A DNA stretch of 64,000 nucleotides from Paramacrobiotus metropolitanus (Eukaryota; Tardigrada; Eutardigrada; Parachela; Macrobiotidae), in assembly GCF_019649055.1 (NCBI RefSeq), contig NW_026570230.1:124001-188000 (forward strand), given 5' to 3'. The notes beneath the pieces were generated by a model. It ran no database searches. It saw nothing but the letters and a program-made list of their open reading frames with translations, and was not told where the DNA came from. This document shows, piece by piece, positions 27,201 to 38,300 of the stretch (position 1 is its first letter; each line of letters opens with the position of its first letter). Made by a program: the position numbers and the translations under genes.

Positions 27201-29012
27201 TCCAGATGTAATATTTATTCAGCACAACGACAGAAGAAGATCACCAGGCTCGTGACAAGATTTTATTTGTGCAGGAATTTCAGCTTGACGAAGAATTTTT
27301 TGATTTCCTAAGCCGTGCCCAAGGTCATCGACTGGACGATCAGCGCTGTTCTTTCCGAGAAAATAAAGAAAATCAGCAAATAAAAAATGGAAGTGCTAAG
27401 ACAGGTATGTAACAAGTCTAGCTGGTATATTTATATGCGAGTACATATCATACTTAAGTTTGATTGCTTTCCATAAATAAATTTATACTCACCTATTTAT
27501 TGGACTGTTGTTACGGGATCGTAATCGTGCGTAGTTATGGATCGATAATGTCCATACTTCGTAAGGTTCTATTTGTTTTAGCACAACAACCATCGTTGTG
27601 TTTGACCATGCTAATTTTGGGTATTATCTGCACATTTTGTTTTCGCCTGCTCCTTTCAAGTTACAACATCCGGTTTGCTTAATCCCTTATTTGTCAAGGA
27701 TTTGGTAATGCAGAATTCGTCTTCCATCTGACGTTAACAAACCTCTGAACTTGTAAAATAACACAACTCAAGCAACCCTTAACACGAACTTTAAGCAAAG
27801 CAGAAGCTTTAAGCTAATATGCTTTAAAATAATAAACGTCCAACGTACACCGAAAATTCCATGATCGAAATGTACTGGTACCCGTTATTCTTTATAAAAT
27901 ATGTACACTTTTGTAGCACAATTTGTTGAGTTACTCAATAAATTTCTTGAACTACTTTGTATATAAGATAGATTTGTACCTGCGTTTAAAATATACTGGA
28001 CCGCGTGATTAATACTTCATACGGCATCTTTTAGCTGCAATAGGCTTAAAAAACTGCATGCGTGATTGCTCTTAAAATGGATTTGATTAGATCATAACGG
28101 AAGAAAAAAAACGCATTGATTGAATTCTGTATGTGTGTTTGTTTCTTGGTTAGGATTGCGCAGTACAGGCCGATCCGCCACGACTCGTGAAGAGTTGATG
28201 GACTATATCGCCGGCATTCAGAGTCGACGGCTGAATGAGCAACGAGCGGAACTCCCTCCTCCTCTTCCCAGAACTCCTGTTTCCGCACGATCCTACTCCC
28301 TGCCAGTATCCACGCAGCATATAATTATACAGGATTATCCTCCGACGGCGAAAGAATTCCAGAAAATATTGTCTGGACTTCCCGAAAACTCCTTCCTAGC
28401 TGAGTTAATGGCGGCCAACAATACGGCTGCCAACTGCAATGCCCCGGCGTCCGCCAACCGCGTTCGCACTGACCGCGAAGCGCTTCCTGACTCCTTTTTT
28501 GACATGCTGATGAAGCATCAGGTACTTAACAAAAATAAAAATTAGCTACTCAAAGCCAAAGCTAAAAATATACCACAAATTATATAACAGAGTACTCGCT
28601 TTTTATATGCTAACACTTTACACTGATATCGATTATACTGTGTATAGCAGAGCCAGATTTTATACCATCACATAGGTGAGTGACCTCAAAGTTTGCAAGC
28701 ACGTTTCGGGCAAGTACTGCTTGTGATCAGGTCAAATATTGCGCGCAGTTTTTATGCAGTATGCGCATATGGCGTAATTTTGGTTAATAATTCGACGGGA
28801 GTCACAATACCGCTCCTGTTGTGGTTTTTAGTGTTTTGTATTCGTCTCTTTATAAAGTTTTCTTGGCATTCACATCACGTTTGTTATTTCAGGGAGCCAG
28901 GATGGAAGACCAGAGGGCCAGCATTTCCTTGTCTTCAAACCGGCCTCCCGTACCGAGGCCGAAAGGATCCGGGCCATCGGGCGCCGACGACAGGCCGGCA
29001 CAGCCGAAGTAG
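15268..29012 (+). CDS. GPSM2: Pins/LGN/AGS3-type G-protein signalling modulator, TPR + GoLoco (689 aa, 12 exons)
   Basis: Exons: 15268-15512, 16268-16356, 16470-16516, 16625-16773, 16876-16999, 17808-17923, 18051-18315, 25725-25818, 26277-26599, 27275-27404, 28154-28521 and 28893-29012. Phases match throughout and sum to 690 codons. Residues 1-376 form tandem TPR/GoLoco-family repeats (LGNAYFYLEEFDNALEYH, GRVCGNLGNLYYIMGDF, RRAYTNLGNCHIFLGQY, GRACCSLGAAYAALGDMDKA). Exon 9 is a Ser/Pro/Asn-rich linker with KRHFSI, a plausible kinase site (inference). Three GoLoco motifs follow: EFFDFLSRAQGHRLDDQR, ELMDYIAGIQSRRLNEQR and SFFDMLMKHQ/GARMEDQR, each keeping the final QR that contacts nucleotide. 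Family role: the TPRs bind Insc/NuMA (Mud) and GoLoco motifs bind Galpha-i-GDP at the cortex to orient the spindle. Length matches LGN/Pins (about 650-690 aa). Confidence 0.92.
18316..25724 (+). other. 7.4-kb intron 7 of the Pins-like gene
   Basis: The intron separates the TPR exons from the last TPR, linker and GoLoco exons. It holds no exon I can place in phase. A Pro/Ser/Gln-rich open frame at 19162-19330 is protein-like but has no acceptor. At 20872-21560 base composition changes sharply: TATATATA at about 20879, then a GC-rich, CpG-rich stretch with GGCGCGCGCGGCC, followed by a (TG)n run near 21525. The rest is AT-rich and featureless to my reading. Confidence 0.5.
20872..21560 (+). promoter_or_regulatory. 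Candidate internal promoter/CpG-rich segment in intron 7
   Basis: TATATATATACC (about 20879-20890) is followed by about 600 bp markedly richer in G+C and CpG than the surrounding intron. It is positioned upstream of the exons that encode the linker and all three GoLoco motifs. Promoter function is inferred from composition and position; no alternative first exon was found. Confidence 0.3.
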
Positions 29013-30778
29013 TCCACAGATTTCTATATGACATTGTCAAAAAGACAAACTTTTGCAGCTTTCCCCTGACACTTGACCTTTCTGATAATCAAAGGAGTTT
29101 TCATAAATCGGCTAGTATGACGGATTTTGCATAATACTGCAGTCATTTTTTGTGTACGTGATATGTTAAAGTATCTGTATGTATATAATGCAAGAGTATT
29201 CCTGCTTCAGCTGGCACACGACTAAACGTTTCTTGCGGCTACTCACTTCTAGTTTTATTATACAGATTTACTATTGGTTTTGTTCTCTACAGATTTTCAG
29301 CAAATATATACACTTGTTAGCATTATTGCAAGATTTCAGTCGTTTTGACATTTATTGATAGTAAATGCTTTTGACGAAATATAAACACTTGCGCCCGTTC
29401 TCAGATCGTGAGTGATTATTAATCAAATCAGCCATATCTCTAACGAAATTCATCGTACATGCATCATAAAGCGGTAATTCACAACAACAATATCACAGAT
29501 TTTTAAATGGCCTAAACCGGTGTACAATTAGACACTGTACACCTTTGTGTGCGCTAATCGGTGCATACGAAAATTGCACCATAATAATGCGTTTACAGTG
29601 CAGTTACTGAATTTCCTGACCATTATTGCACACGTGATGTATCACACACCCATGCGCCTGTGTTGTCTACAGTCCGAAAACTGGTAACCATCGTTTAAAT
29701 GTAGTTACCCCAGCTCCTGTACCCGCCATAATTATCATACACCGGTCAAAATGTAGGCAGGTATTTCGTCACAATAACGAAAGCTGCTGCATTCGCATTT
29801 CTATTATCTCGATTCCCGGAACATCCCTCCAAAAGGTTATCCGCACATAATATTATTTACAAATCCATGAGATTACTGTTGACATGCGTCAGGAGGGATC
29901 AGCGGGTATAGACGGCAGGGATTCCGGCGGCCGATACGACGGAGGAATAGTGGTTTCTTACCCTGGCTCAATTGTAGTATTTCGCGTTTCAGTGAAATAC
30001 TGAAATTGAGTTGGAATTGAGTAGCTGTGTGGGAATGGGCGCAACTGAATTGGAATGGGCGCAACTGAATTTGAATGCCGAATAAATGCATTCATTTCCT
30101 TTTTAGGTTGGCCGCCTACCATTTCCATTCTGTGATGTATAATAAAGTTGTCATATAACTTGTAATATTGTACATATAATGCAACAAAAATTGATCCCAA
30201 ATCAGAATATTTTTATCGTTTCCGGTAGGCGGCCTACTGGATTTATTCATTGTCCAACTATCAATGATCGGCTGCATATCGACGGCCATTGCCGTTACAA
30301 TATTTTTTTCGTAGTTTCTTAGGTTCTAAGGTATTATAACTGATTATGGTTTAATCTTGGTGTTACAACTGTTTACGGTTTACTGTTATTGGATACGTGC
30401 AACACATGTATTCTCATCAAATCACCGATCATTATTGGGAGCTGGCCTGCTAAAAAAATTGCAGGATGTAGCAAATTTTAATTTTACAAATAAAACAAAT
30501 ATTCAAATTGTTAGTAACTGAACAGAGTCGGGTCCGCCAGATTACGTATCGTCCGTCGTATACGAGTACATGAAATCGTGAATACTATATTGACCATTGA
30601 CGCCAAAATAAAATAGTAACTCAAATTGCAGAGAACATCAGACAATTCTGCCAATTAAACAATGTAAATCGATGATAAGTATTCACTGCACGAACATATA
30701 CCGTTGGCTTACTAAAAGACGTCAGTAGAATAATCAACGACAACCGTCTAAGAACTGGCGATGTATAGTCCGTACATA
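29013..30778. other. Region downstream of the Pins-like gene
   Basis: Presumed 3' UTR, then intergenic DNA. A short direct repeat, GGAATGGGCGCAACTGAATT, appears twice in tandem near 30032-30070. Two members of the GGTAGGCGGCCTACC palindrome family lie at 30106-30120 (one mismatch in the arm) and 30224-30238. No coding exon is recognised. Confidence 0.4.
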
Positions 30779-33637
30779 CTAGGCGTTAGCCGCTAAGGTT
30801 GCGTCCAGGATCTCTTCTGGAATGTAAATACTCTGGACCAGCACTTCCGTCTGGCTTTCCCGGTCCTTCAACTGGGGTTGTTCCAGCACTTCCGTCTGGC
30901 ATTCCCGGTCCTTCAACTGGGGTCGTTCCAGCACTTCCGTCTGGATTCTACCTTCCCGTTGCGCGGGCCGCTGTGGACGCAAAATATCATAACATGTGGG
31001 AAGTGGAAGATCCCTGTTGCCGGCAATATGTTGAGGAACCGATTTGTGTTTCCACAGCCCGGTTACATGATCGAAATCGATTGATGCTCCCATACTGGTA
31101 CAGTTGATACGGGAAATTGCTTCATTATGCACAGCAATGTTCTGTATAAGCGGCAGAATAGGAATTGCTTTTATTATACACGTGTTTTTAATTGGACGTT
31201 TACCACTTACAATCAAGATGGGTTTCAGGATCAACTGACAGTATTCAGCGGGATGGCGAAAGCGGCGTCGACAGTTATTACGCGAATACTGAAACGTCCG
31301 GTTCAGTTTCGCGCCTTCAAATTGGTTTGCTAGGCTGCCAATGCGTTCAATCGCCGAAAAACTATAAAACTCGGTCCAGAGCTGGACATGGTCAAGGCGT
31401 TGGCACTCTGTATCACTTGTACCAGTGAAGCGCTGGTACAGGAGATGCCCATATTTTGCCAGCATCGTGGTGACCGCGTGACATGAATCCGACATTAAAA
31501 CCGTATCCTTTCCAGAATGTTCGCTGACACTGTCATCGGATTAAAATGATGTTATAATTCTAGTTATGTATTTTTTTCATATTAACAAAATACCGCTACA
31601 TTACGTACATTAATTGCTAAACCGGTGTATTCTGATTTAAAGAAAGTTTATGACGCGCATTTTAAATAACTACTGTCATAAACAATTATATTTTTACATT
31701 CTCCCATTGATATGTAATACTAACCGAAAATAAAACTTTTCCTGTTCAGCAAGATGCGCATGATTCTGTAACAGAGCATCCCGATACTGAACGTTACTTT
31801 CTTGACATTCCACGTCAAACGCTACAGTCGTGAACCGATTAATCTGAGGATCATCAAAAATAGCTTTGATGGCTGCTTTCTGGTCCTCCGGTAAGGCGGA
31901 TGGGAAGACAAACTAGAACAATTATCAAACCCATAAATGGAATATATTTTTGAATAAATGTGTAAAATGTAAAAATTTATGTTGTGCATATGTGTCATTT
32001 TTGTGTCACTATTAATTATAGAACATACGAATTATTGAAGATGTACATGTCAACAAAATCTTAATGCTCTTACGTGCAGTATAGTTCCGGCCGTCGCATG
32101 TGTCACCAGATACACTCCTGCGTGGATGCGAAATCGCTCTCTCGTGACCGGGTTAATATCGGAACAAGTGTAAAAATCGGTCATGTTGGTGTGATATTCC
32201 AGTTTACTTTGGTCATTCGCCTGGTCACCATCGTGTTCGATGACTTCTTCGAAATACATTTTCAACACCGCTCTGCTATCAGCAGTAGACTTGTATCGTT
32301 CCTCCGTTACGGACGTGTCCGGATCCATTCCTACTATCGGTAGAATCGCCGCTTGCGCATTCCGACTCTGCTGACCGGTAGGGGAAATTTTTGACTGGTT
32401 ACTGTTCTGAGTCGTGCATCCGATTGGAGCAAAATCCATATGTACAGTGTGATAAGTCAACCGATACAGACTTATTGTAAGGCGACGCTCAACAAAGAGT
32501 TGACCCCATGCACATGACTCCTATAGAAATAACTCTTGATGAGAATAATATTTACTTTATAGCATGTACTTGTTATCTATAACACGCAGATAGGATACCG
32601 AACGGGAAACCAGTAGCAGTTAAACTAAAATTTGTCGAGCATACTTTCACACTAACTTATAGTATACGATTGCCCATAAATGCATACGTACATGAGTTCT
32701 ACAATAAGACAACGACATGTACAGTGTATAAGAAAATGTCATTGCAATTTGGTACAATGCGGTTATATAGGTTGAATGGTTTAGGTTTAATATTTACGTA
32801 CATATGCAAAATCCTGGCATTTCTGTGTAAACCACTGATGCAATGCCACAGGCTGTCGTCTGAAATACTGCACATCCCCGTTCGCTCCTTGTTTCACAAA
32901 CAGCCATTTGTTTTGATCGACGCTACTAGCGCTCAACGGTATCAGGACGGAATGCAGATCCACACGGGATGATAGTTCTAGTCAAAATGGGAACATCTAT
33001 GTTAACACTTTTCTCATACAAATTTTACCTTTTTGTCACATACATTAAGTTGTATAATAAGAATGTAAATACCTGGTAGAATGTGTGTTCTCAGGAAGTC
33101 TTCCCTTTCTGCGTTAAAAATCCAAAATATAACAAAATTATGACTGATTCGGGGATGTCGTTGGAGAAGGTCGAAAATATTCCAGTGGCGTGCTGTATCG
33201 ATTTCCAATGCACCTGAAAACGATTCCGTTCTTCTAAAGAACTCTGCCAAACCATTCTGCGTCAATTTTGCGCGTGTCGTAGCCAGCCACCAATGGATCC
33301 GATCGCATCTGTACATGTCTTCCAGGAACGCATGCAACTGGCCAAATCTTTCACCAATGTCAAAGTGAAAATAAAAATCGCTTATACTCAGAGGAGACAC
33401 AAAATCATCTGCGAATTTGCCCCAAACACACTTCAACCCGGAACAGGATCACTTATGTCGGAGGATCTGTCGAACACAAGATGAGCACTATACTGCATGC
33501 ATTTGCCGCTGAAATCAGTTCAAATGACTGATGGCCGTGAAAAAACGAGTCTCTGGTCCCAATTGTGCCAACGCCGACTATAAAGTGTGCATGATTCGTG
33601 TCTGCAATGCAGTAAACAGCATCTGTAACAAGTAGTT
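30779..33637 (-). CDS. Unrecognised multi-exon protein, 5' end unresolved (at least 660 aa)
   Basis: Minus-strand exons 33637-33489, 33430-33073, 32977-32802, 32520-32074, 31912-31721, 31507-31211 and 31141-30779 all join in phase with ordinary splice sites. The best donor is GTAAGT after 31211. The intron at 33488-33431 is only 58 nt with a weak donor. I do not recognise the family. Visible features: an aromatic-rich N-terminal half (DFYFHFDIGERFGQLHAF, WWLATTRAKLTQNGLAEFFRRT, RHWNIFDLLQRHP), a Ser/Gln-rich linker in the fourth exon, a helical segment (EDQKAAIKAIFDDPQI) and a C-terminus with three 15-residue repeats of the type PQLKDRECQTEVLEQ (45-bp DNA units at 30835-30960). No signal peptide or transmembrane segment is seen in these exons. 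The first exon is missing; the membrane-segment frame at 34778 is a possible but unproven start. Confidence 0.6.
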
Positions 33638-33692
33638 CTACATGTACAAAAAAGCCATTATTATTTACAATACAGCACAAATTCATCGTTCC

Positions 33693-33694
33693 GA

Positions 33695-33726
<32 letters not shown>
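33693..33726. repeat. (TA)n microsatellite
   Basis: An uninterrupted TATA run of about 30 nt lies just upstream of the first placed exon of the unrecognised minus-strand gene. Confidence 0.85.
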
Positions 33727-33730
<4 letters not shown>

Positions 33731-34220
33731 TGCCGTACATTTCCTACGGTAGCGCTCAGTGTTGATGCAGTTCATCCTTTAAATTATTAAAACGTTCTGT
33801 GGGCACACCGGGCAACCTATCAGAAACTCTTACTGAATCAAACTGCTATATTTCTTATTAAGGTATACAGATAGTATACATAAGTGGGTATTGCTGAAAC
33901 AATTATTGGTAGGCGGCCTACCAATAATGATTCTCTAGACCGAGTGATTTTATTATTAACAACAACAAACGTGATTACTATTAGTAGTAGTATACACTTT
34001 TACTGGAACAATTTCCGGTAGGCGGCCTACCTTTCCTTTACTTATTACATAGACCGGTTGACGGCGTTGAGTTAAACAGTTTCATTTGTCGAGGAGGCCC
34101 GGAGATTCGATAAAAAATCAGGTGTAATTTAATTATATAAAATCTACAAAGTACTGGTAGGCGGCCTACCAGTAACGGTGGATCTGTGACAACCACCAGC
34201 TCTGTCGCCCTGGCTCGGGA

Positions 34221-34778
34221 TCACGGGATCATACAACACATGTATGTCCGTTTCGCACTTTGATGAATATGATTGGATGAAGATGTTTGGGAAGAGATGC
34301 AGAAGTTCCGTTCAGCTGTCTGCCGTATGTTCGCAGAGAACGAAATGGATTGTGTATTCATGGAAACCGCTACGCGTCTTAAGTCGCATCCGCATATGCA
34401 GATTGAATGCATTCCGCTGGATAAGGACAACGGCAGCTTGGCTCCAATGTATTTCAAAAGGCTATTCTCGAAGCGGAAGGAGAATGGACACAGAATAAGA
34501 AGCTGGTCGATCGGAACCGGATGCACCGACCGGTCTAATCCGGCATCGTGAACGTGATGGAACGCCGCACTGCGCTCGGGAAGAATGTAAATCGGGATGG
34601 ATCCCGTGGCGGTGAACTGAACATGTGTGTTGCTGCCAACAGGAGTGCCACTGGATGCAGACGATGTCCCGGTGCGTTTGTTGCAGTACTTGCAGAAAAA
34701 CAATGCCGCAAACAATCCTAACAGGAGTGCTATGGCCATGACCAGCAAAGTTATATCTACCACGTTTACTGATGTCAT
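34221..34778 (-). CDS. Possible single-pass membrane protein N-terminal exon
   Basis: The open frame starts at ATG 34778. Residues about 8-30 form a strong hydrophobic helix (ITLLVMAIALLLGLFAALFF), followed by CKYCNKR and a Ser/Thr/Gly-rich stretch, which fits a type III membrane start. From about 34520 downward the frame simply runs antisense to the CWF19-like fragment, so the real exon probably ends before that. No strong donor is visible. It could be exon 1 of the unrecognised gene at 30.8-33.6 kb, an independent gene or a remnant. Confidence 0.3.
   Translation of the reverse strand: MTSVNVVDITLLVMAIALLLGLFAALFFCKYCNKRTGTSSASSGTPVGSNTHVQFTATGSIPIYILPERSAAFHHVHDAGLDRSVHPVPIDQLLILCPFSFRFENSLLKYIGAKLPLSLSSGMHSICICGCDLRRVAVSMNTQSISFSANIRQTAERNFCISSQTSSSNHIHQSAKRTYMCCMIP
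34273..34520 (+). pseudogene. CWF19-like (CwfJ C-terminal) fragment, frameshifted
   Basis: Plus-strand reading gives DEDVWEEMQKFR, RMFAENEMDCVFMETA, HPHMQIECIPL and LAPMYFK. These match the conserved C-terminal region of CWF19L-type proteins (spliceosome-associated, lariat debranching linked). At about 34456-34461 the frame breaks; the next frame continues the family pattern as AILEAEGEWTQNKKLVDRNR. Sequence before 34264 and after 34520 shows no further family match. It is a short intronless fragment with one frameshift and no start or stop of its own, so it looks like a pseudogene piece, perhaps retro-derived. It lies 103 bp from the palindrome copy at 34156-34170. Confidence 0.72.
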
Positions 34779-35397
34779 GTTATATGTTAATTACAACCGT
34801 AGCAAGACAGTCGAGGTGTCCTTCGTCGCTTAGCTTGGAAATTAAAATACCAATGGAACTATACACTGTATACGTCGTAGAAGTCGTTACACAGTTTTCA
34901 TTATTTACCGATATGACCATAATTATATAAAGCATCTTCAAGTATTTTAGCCAGTACGTTGAACTAATTTTGATAAGATATCTTTGTTCCAGAATTCCAG
35001 ATTAGCTGCTGAACGCCTGAGCGAAATGATTCAGTTATTTTACACCGCTGAATTAAGTCGAGCTAGACGGGTTTTCCCCGTGAGTCACTAACCATCTCGT
35101 CATCATTCACTGTGGAAATCCTCAGATAATTTACTTTTTTCTTTATTACACGTTAATTTAATCTAAATTAGAAACACACAGGTAGAGAGCACTTGTCCGA
35201 ATACGCAAGAGATGTTCACATTTAAAAATATCTTTACCGTAATAATATCGCAGTGGAAGTCAAAGCGTTTCGCTAGGTCAGAAGGTTAAATCTGAATTAA
35301 CGAAGGACGCCATTTGTCAAAAAAGAATCGAAAACAACAAATTACAAAAAATAGAACAACAATATAAAAATCTTAATAACACAACTTTCTGGATACT

Positions 35398-38300
35398 TCA
35401 GTAAATATCCATTAGCGACATGACCTTCAGGCCACTTTGCAGCTCCCCGGCAGAGATATCCTGGTTAGCATGAAAGCGAATCACGTCCACTTCTTGATAC
35501 TGAATATGTCCATTTTTAGAGAAATATCCCTGGATGCCTGTCGCTTCTAACCATACGAACGGCGCGATGGCACTCGCTTTCAAAGTTATTTCAAAGGTTC
35601 TCGATGACTGGTGTACGGGAGAAATTCCTTTGACCTAACCAAACAGCAGAAGATTTTAGTCGATTAGCATGTAAAGACAACTGTGCAATTAAGCTAACCT
35701 GTATCGATGCTTTCCGAATGGTTGCATTTTTCGGTGATCCCAAAAACAATACATTTGGCACTGTCGAAAAATTTCCGTCCAGTTCCACCATAACAAAACA
35801 GTTGGCAATTCGCCCGGTACAGCCACTTCTTTTAACCAGACTCTGCACTGTTTCTTCATAAACAACCGACGCCGTCTGCGGTTTCTGATTAACCGTTACG
35901 TTGATGCTGGATTTCTCGTTAAATCCATTCGTAAAGTCAAAAATTCGGATGTTCATCTGATCACTAATCTGCTCCAGATGATCATTGATTAGGCTGATAC
36001 GGAAATAACCGTCTTTGTCAATGTATGGCGATAACAAGACTGGCTGAAAGAACTCCTTGGCATAATAATGCAGCATCTTCCATTTGCCGCCAAATTCCAT
36101 TGACGACCACGACGGCGACGGCCAAATGCTGTTCAGCTGCCAGTATAGCGCACCCATCGTCAAACCGGACGAATCGGGATTCATCATGTTCCGCATGCGT
36201 CGATAGAATTCCGTTTCCGTTTTTATTCCCATGGCTTGATTTATCTGTTTTACAGAATAACGTCTATTGAGAAACCATACTAAAACAGATTTCACACAAA
36301 TTCATACCTGCGTCAAGTACACAAGAGCGGCAAATTTCTCCACAGAATCGCTGGGGGAAGGCACGTGAAAACGCTTCATAATTTCGTACAGCATTTCAAT
36401 CTGACCAAACTGATGATGCTGACGATGATTGGCAAAATGGCCGAAATACGACAAATCCGATGGTAGAGCATATTTTAACAGGGTTTCCATTGATTCCCAA
36501 GACTGGTAGCCGTATTCGGAGCCGAAACGTGTCGGTGGATAGATTGTCCAATCCCAAGGATCAACCAAATAACTGTAGAAATGTACTAAAACAAGCATGC
36601 AGCAGCGTATACAAAGCTTGCGACAGTCCAAGGCGATGCAAAAGCCAGTGCTTTGCCGGGAAAAAATAAATCTGTAGATGATGCCCATTCTAATCCAATT
36701 TTCTTTAAACTTAACTGCGCCATGAAAACCGTACTGATAAGTCCATTCTAATTATGCTGAAGTATATATTAAGAAATGCAGTAAAAAATGTATAGCAGAG
36801 ATGCAGTGCTTTTACCATGGCATAAGACTATCACTATCAGTAACTATCTGTAGTACAATTAATTACTGGTATTACTGTAATCCTCTGCCTTGGTATTATC
36901 GTGCCCAATCAAAACTATTCAGAAATAAACTGTACTCCTAACGACATTAATTTATAATTTACAGTAAATGTACAGTAATTTACAGTAATTTATAATTTAC
37001 AGTAAATGTTCTCTCGGCTGTTCTAATATTAAAGGCTCAGAAATACGAAAATAAATATTTACCATCGCCATACAAGTTACTATATGGATCGTCCGCAATC
37101 CAGCCTTCTTCCTCGCTTAGTTTCCCGTTCGTCGGACTAGACGAGATCCATGGTCGTCCGTCAACAATCTCATATTTTCGATATTCATCCCGTATCGTAT
37201 CGACGTACAACTTCACATAATCCGCTTTAAAGGTTTTAAAAGCCAGGGATGTTCCGTACCAGTTCGTGGCCAGCGCCGCTTCGTTCTCGTTATTTCCCGC
37301 CCAAATAACAACGGAAGGATGATGCTGCAGCCGGAGAATACTGGCACGGACTTCCTGTCGCACTGATGCTAGAAAGGACGAAGTGGTGGGGTACATCGCA
37401 CAGGCGAACATAAAATCCTGCCAAATCATAATTCCTAGACGATCACATGTCTCGTAGAATTCTTCCGATTCGTAGTAACCGCCGCCCCATACGCGAAGCA
37501 TGTTCATATGCGCAAGCACTGTGGAGTTTAAAAGCCATTGAAGGTAATCGGAAGAAATCGTATTCTGGAAAGCATGAGCCGGAATCCAATTTGAACCTAG
37601 AAGTACAGAGAAACATACTTCTACTGTCAGTAATTTCTGCAAAAATTTTAAACCGAGTCACATTATAGTATTATACAATGCACACAATGCATACATCTAT
37701 AAGCTACAATACAAAATTAGTTATGAGAAAGGAGAATTAGGAGAAAATCGGCAGCCAGAAACCAAAACCTAATATGAAAAGGTACAAATCAAAGAAAAGG
37801 GTCCTTAGCGATATATTATTATATTTACCTTTGCTCCATATTGGAACACCATTCACACGGAAATAGAAGGTCAAGCCGGTCGCATTTGGCTGCTGCAAGC
37901 GATCTTGCACCAATTCTACTTCTCGGAACCCAATAACCACATTTTTAGACGATTCCATATTCCCGCCGTCATCCGCCACCGTAACTTTCATATTATACAA
38001 CTTTTGACCGCCGTATCCATTCGGCCACCATCGCTCCACGGGTTCTTGGATATCAAAACTGAGCAAAACACTCGCATTACCCGCACTAAGATCTACAGAC
38101 TGTCTGCGAGTAAACTTTAGCTCAGGTATATCAAATCCCAAAACGGCTTTACTTGGCGTATCAGTCGTGAGCAGATACGCTCCCACGGTCAACCGCCATG
38201 TATTATTCGTTGACTCGAAGGAAGTGTTGACCGTGACACCTTCGATCAAGGCCGTGTTAAAGGCGACTATGGAGATATTTCGCCAGATGCCCACCGTCGG

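Larger units (their letters stand above)
30106..34170. repeat. Interspersed palindrome family GGTAGGCGGCCTACC (5 copies)
   Basis: Copies lie at 30106-30120, 30224-30238, 33908-33922, 34018-34032 and 34156-34170. The core is two 7-base arms (GGTAGGC and GCCTACC) around a single central base. Two copies extend the symmetry with different flanks: the third to 33902-33928 (ATTATT/AATAAT) and the fifth to 34152-34174 (TACT/AGTA). Three copies fall within 263 bp. Nothing similar was noticed elsewhere in the window. They could be dimeric-factor binding sites or ends of small mobile elements. Confidence 0.75.
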
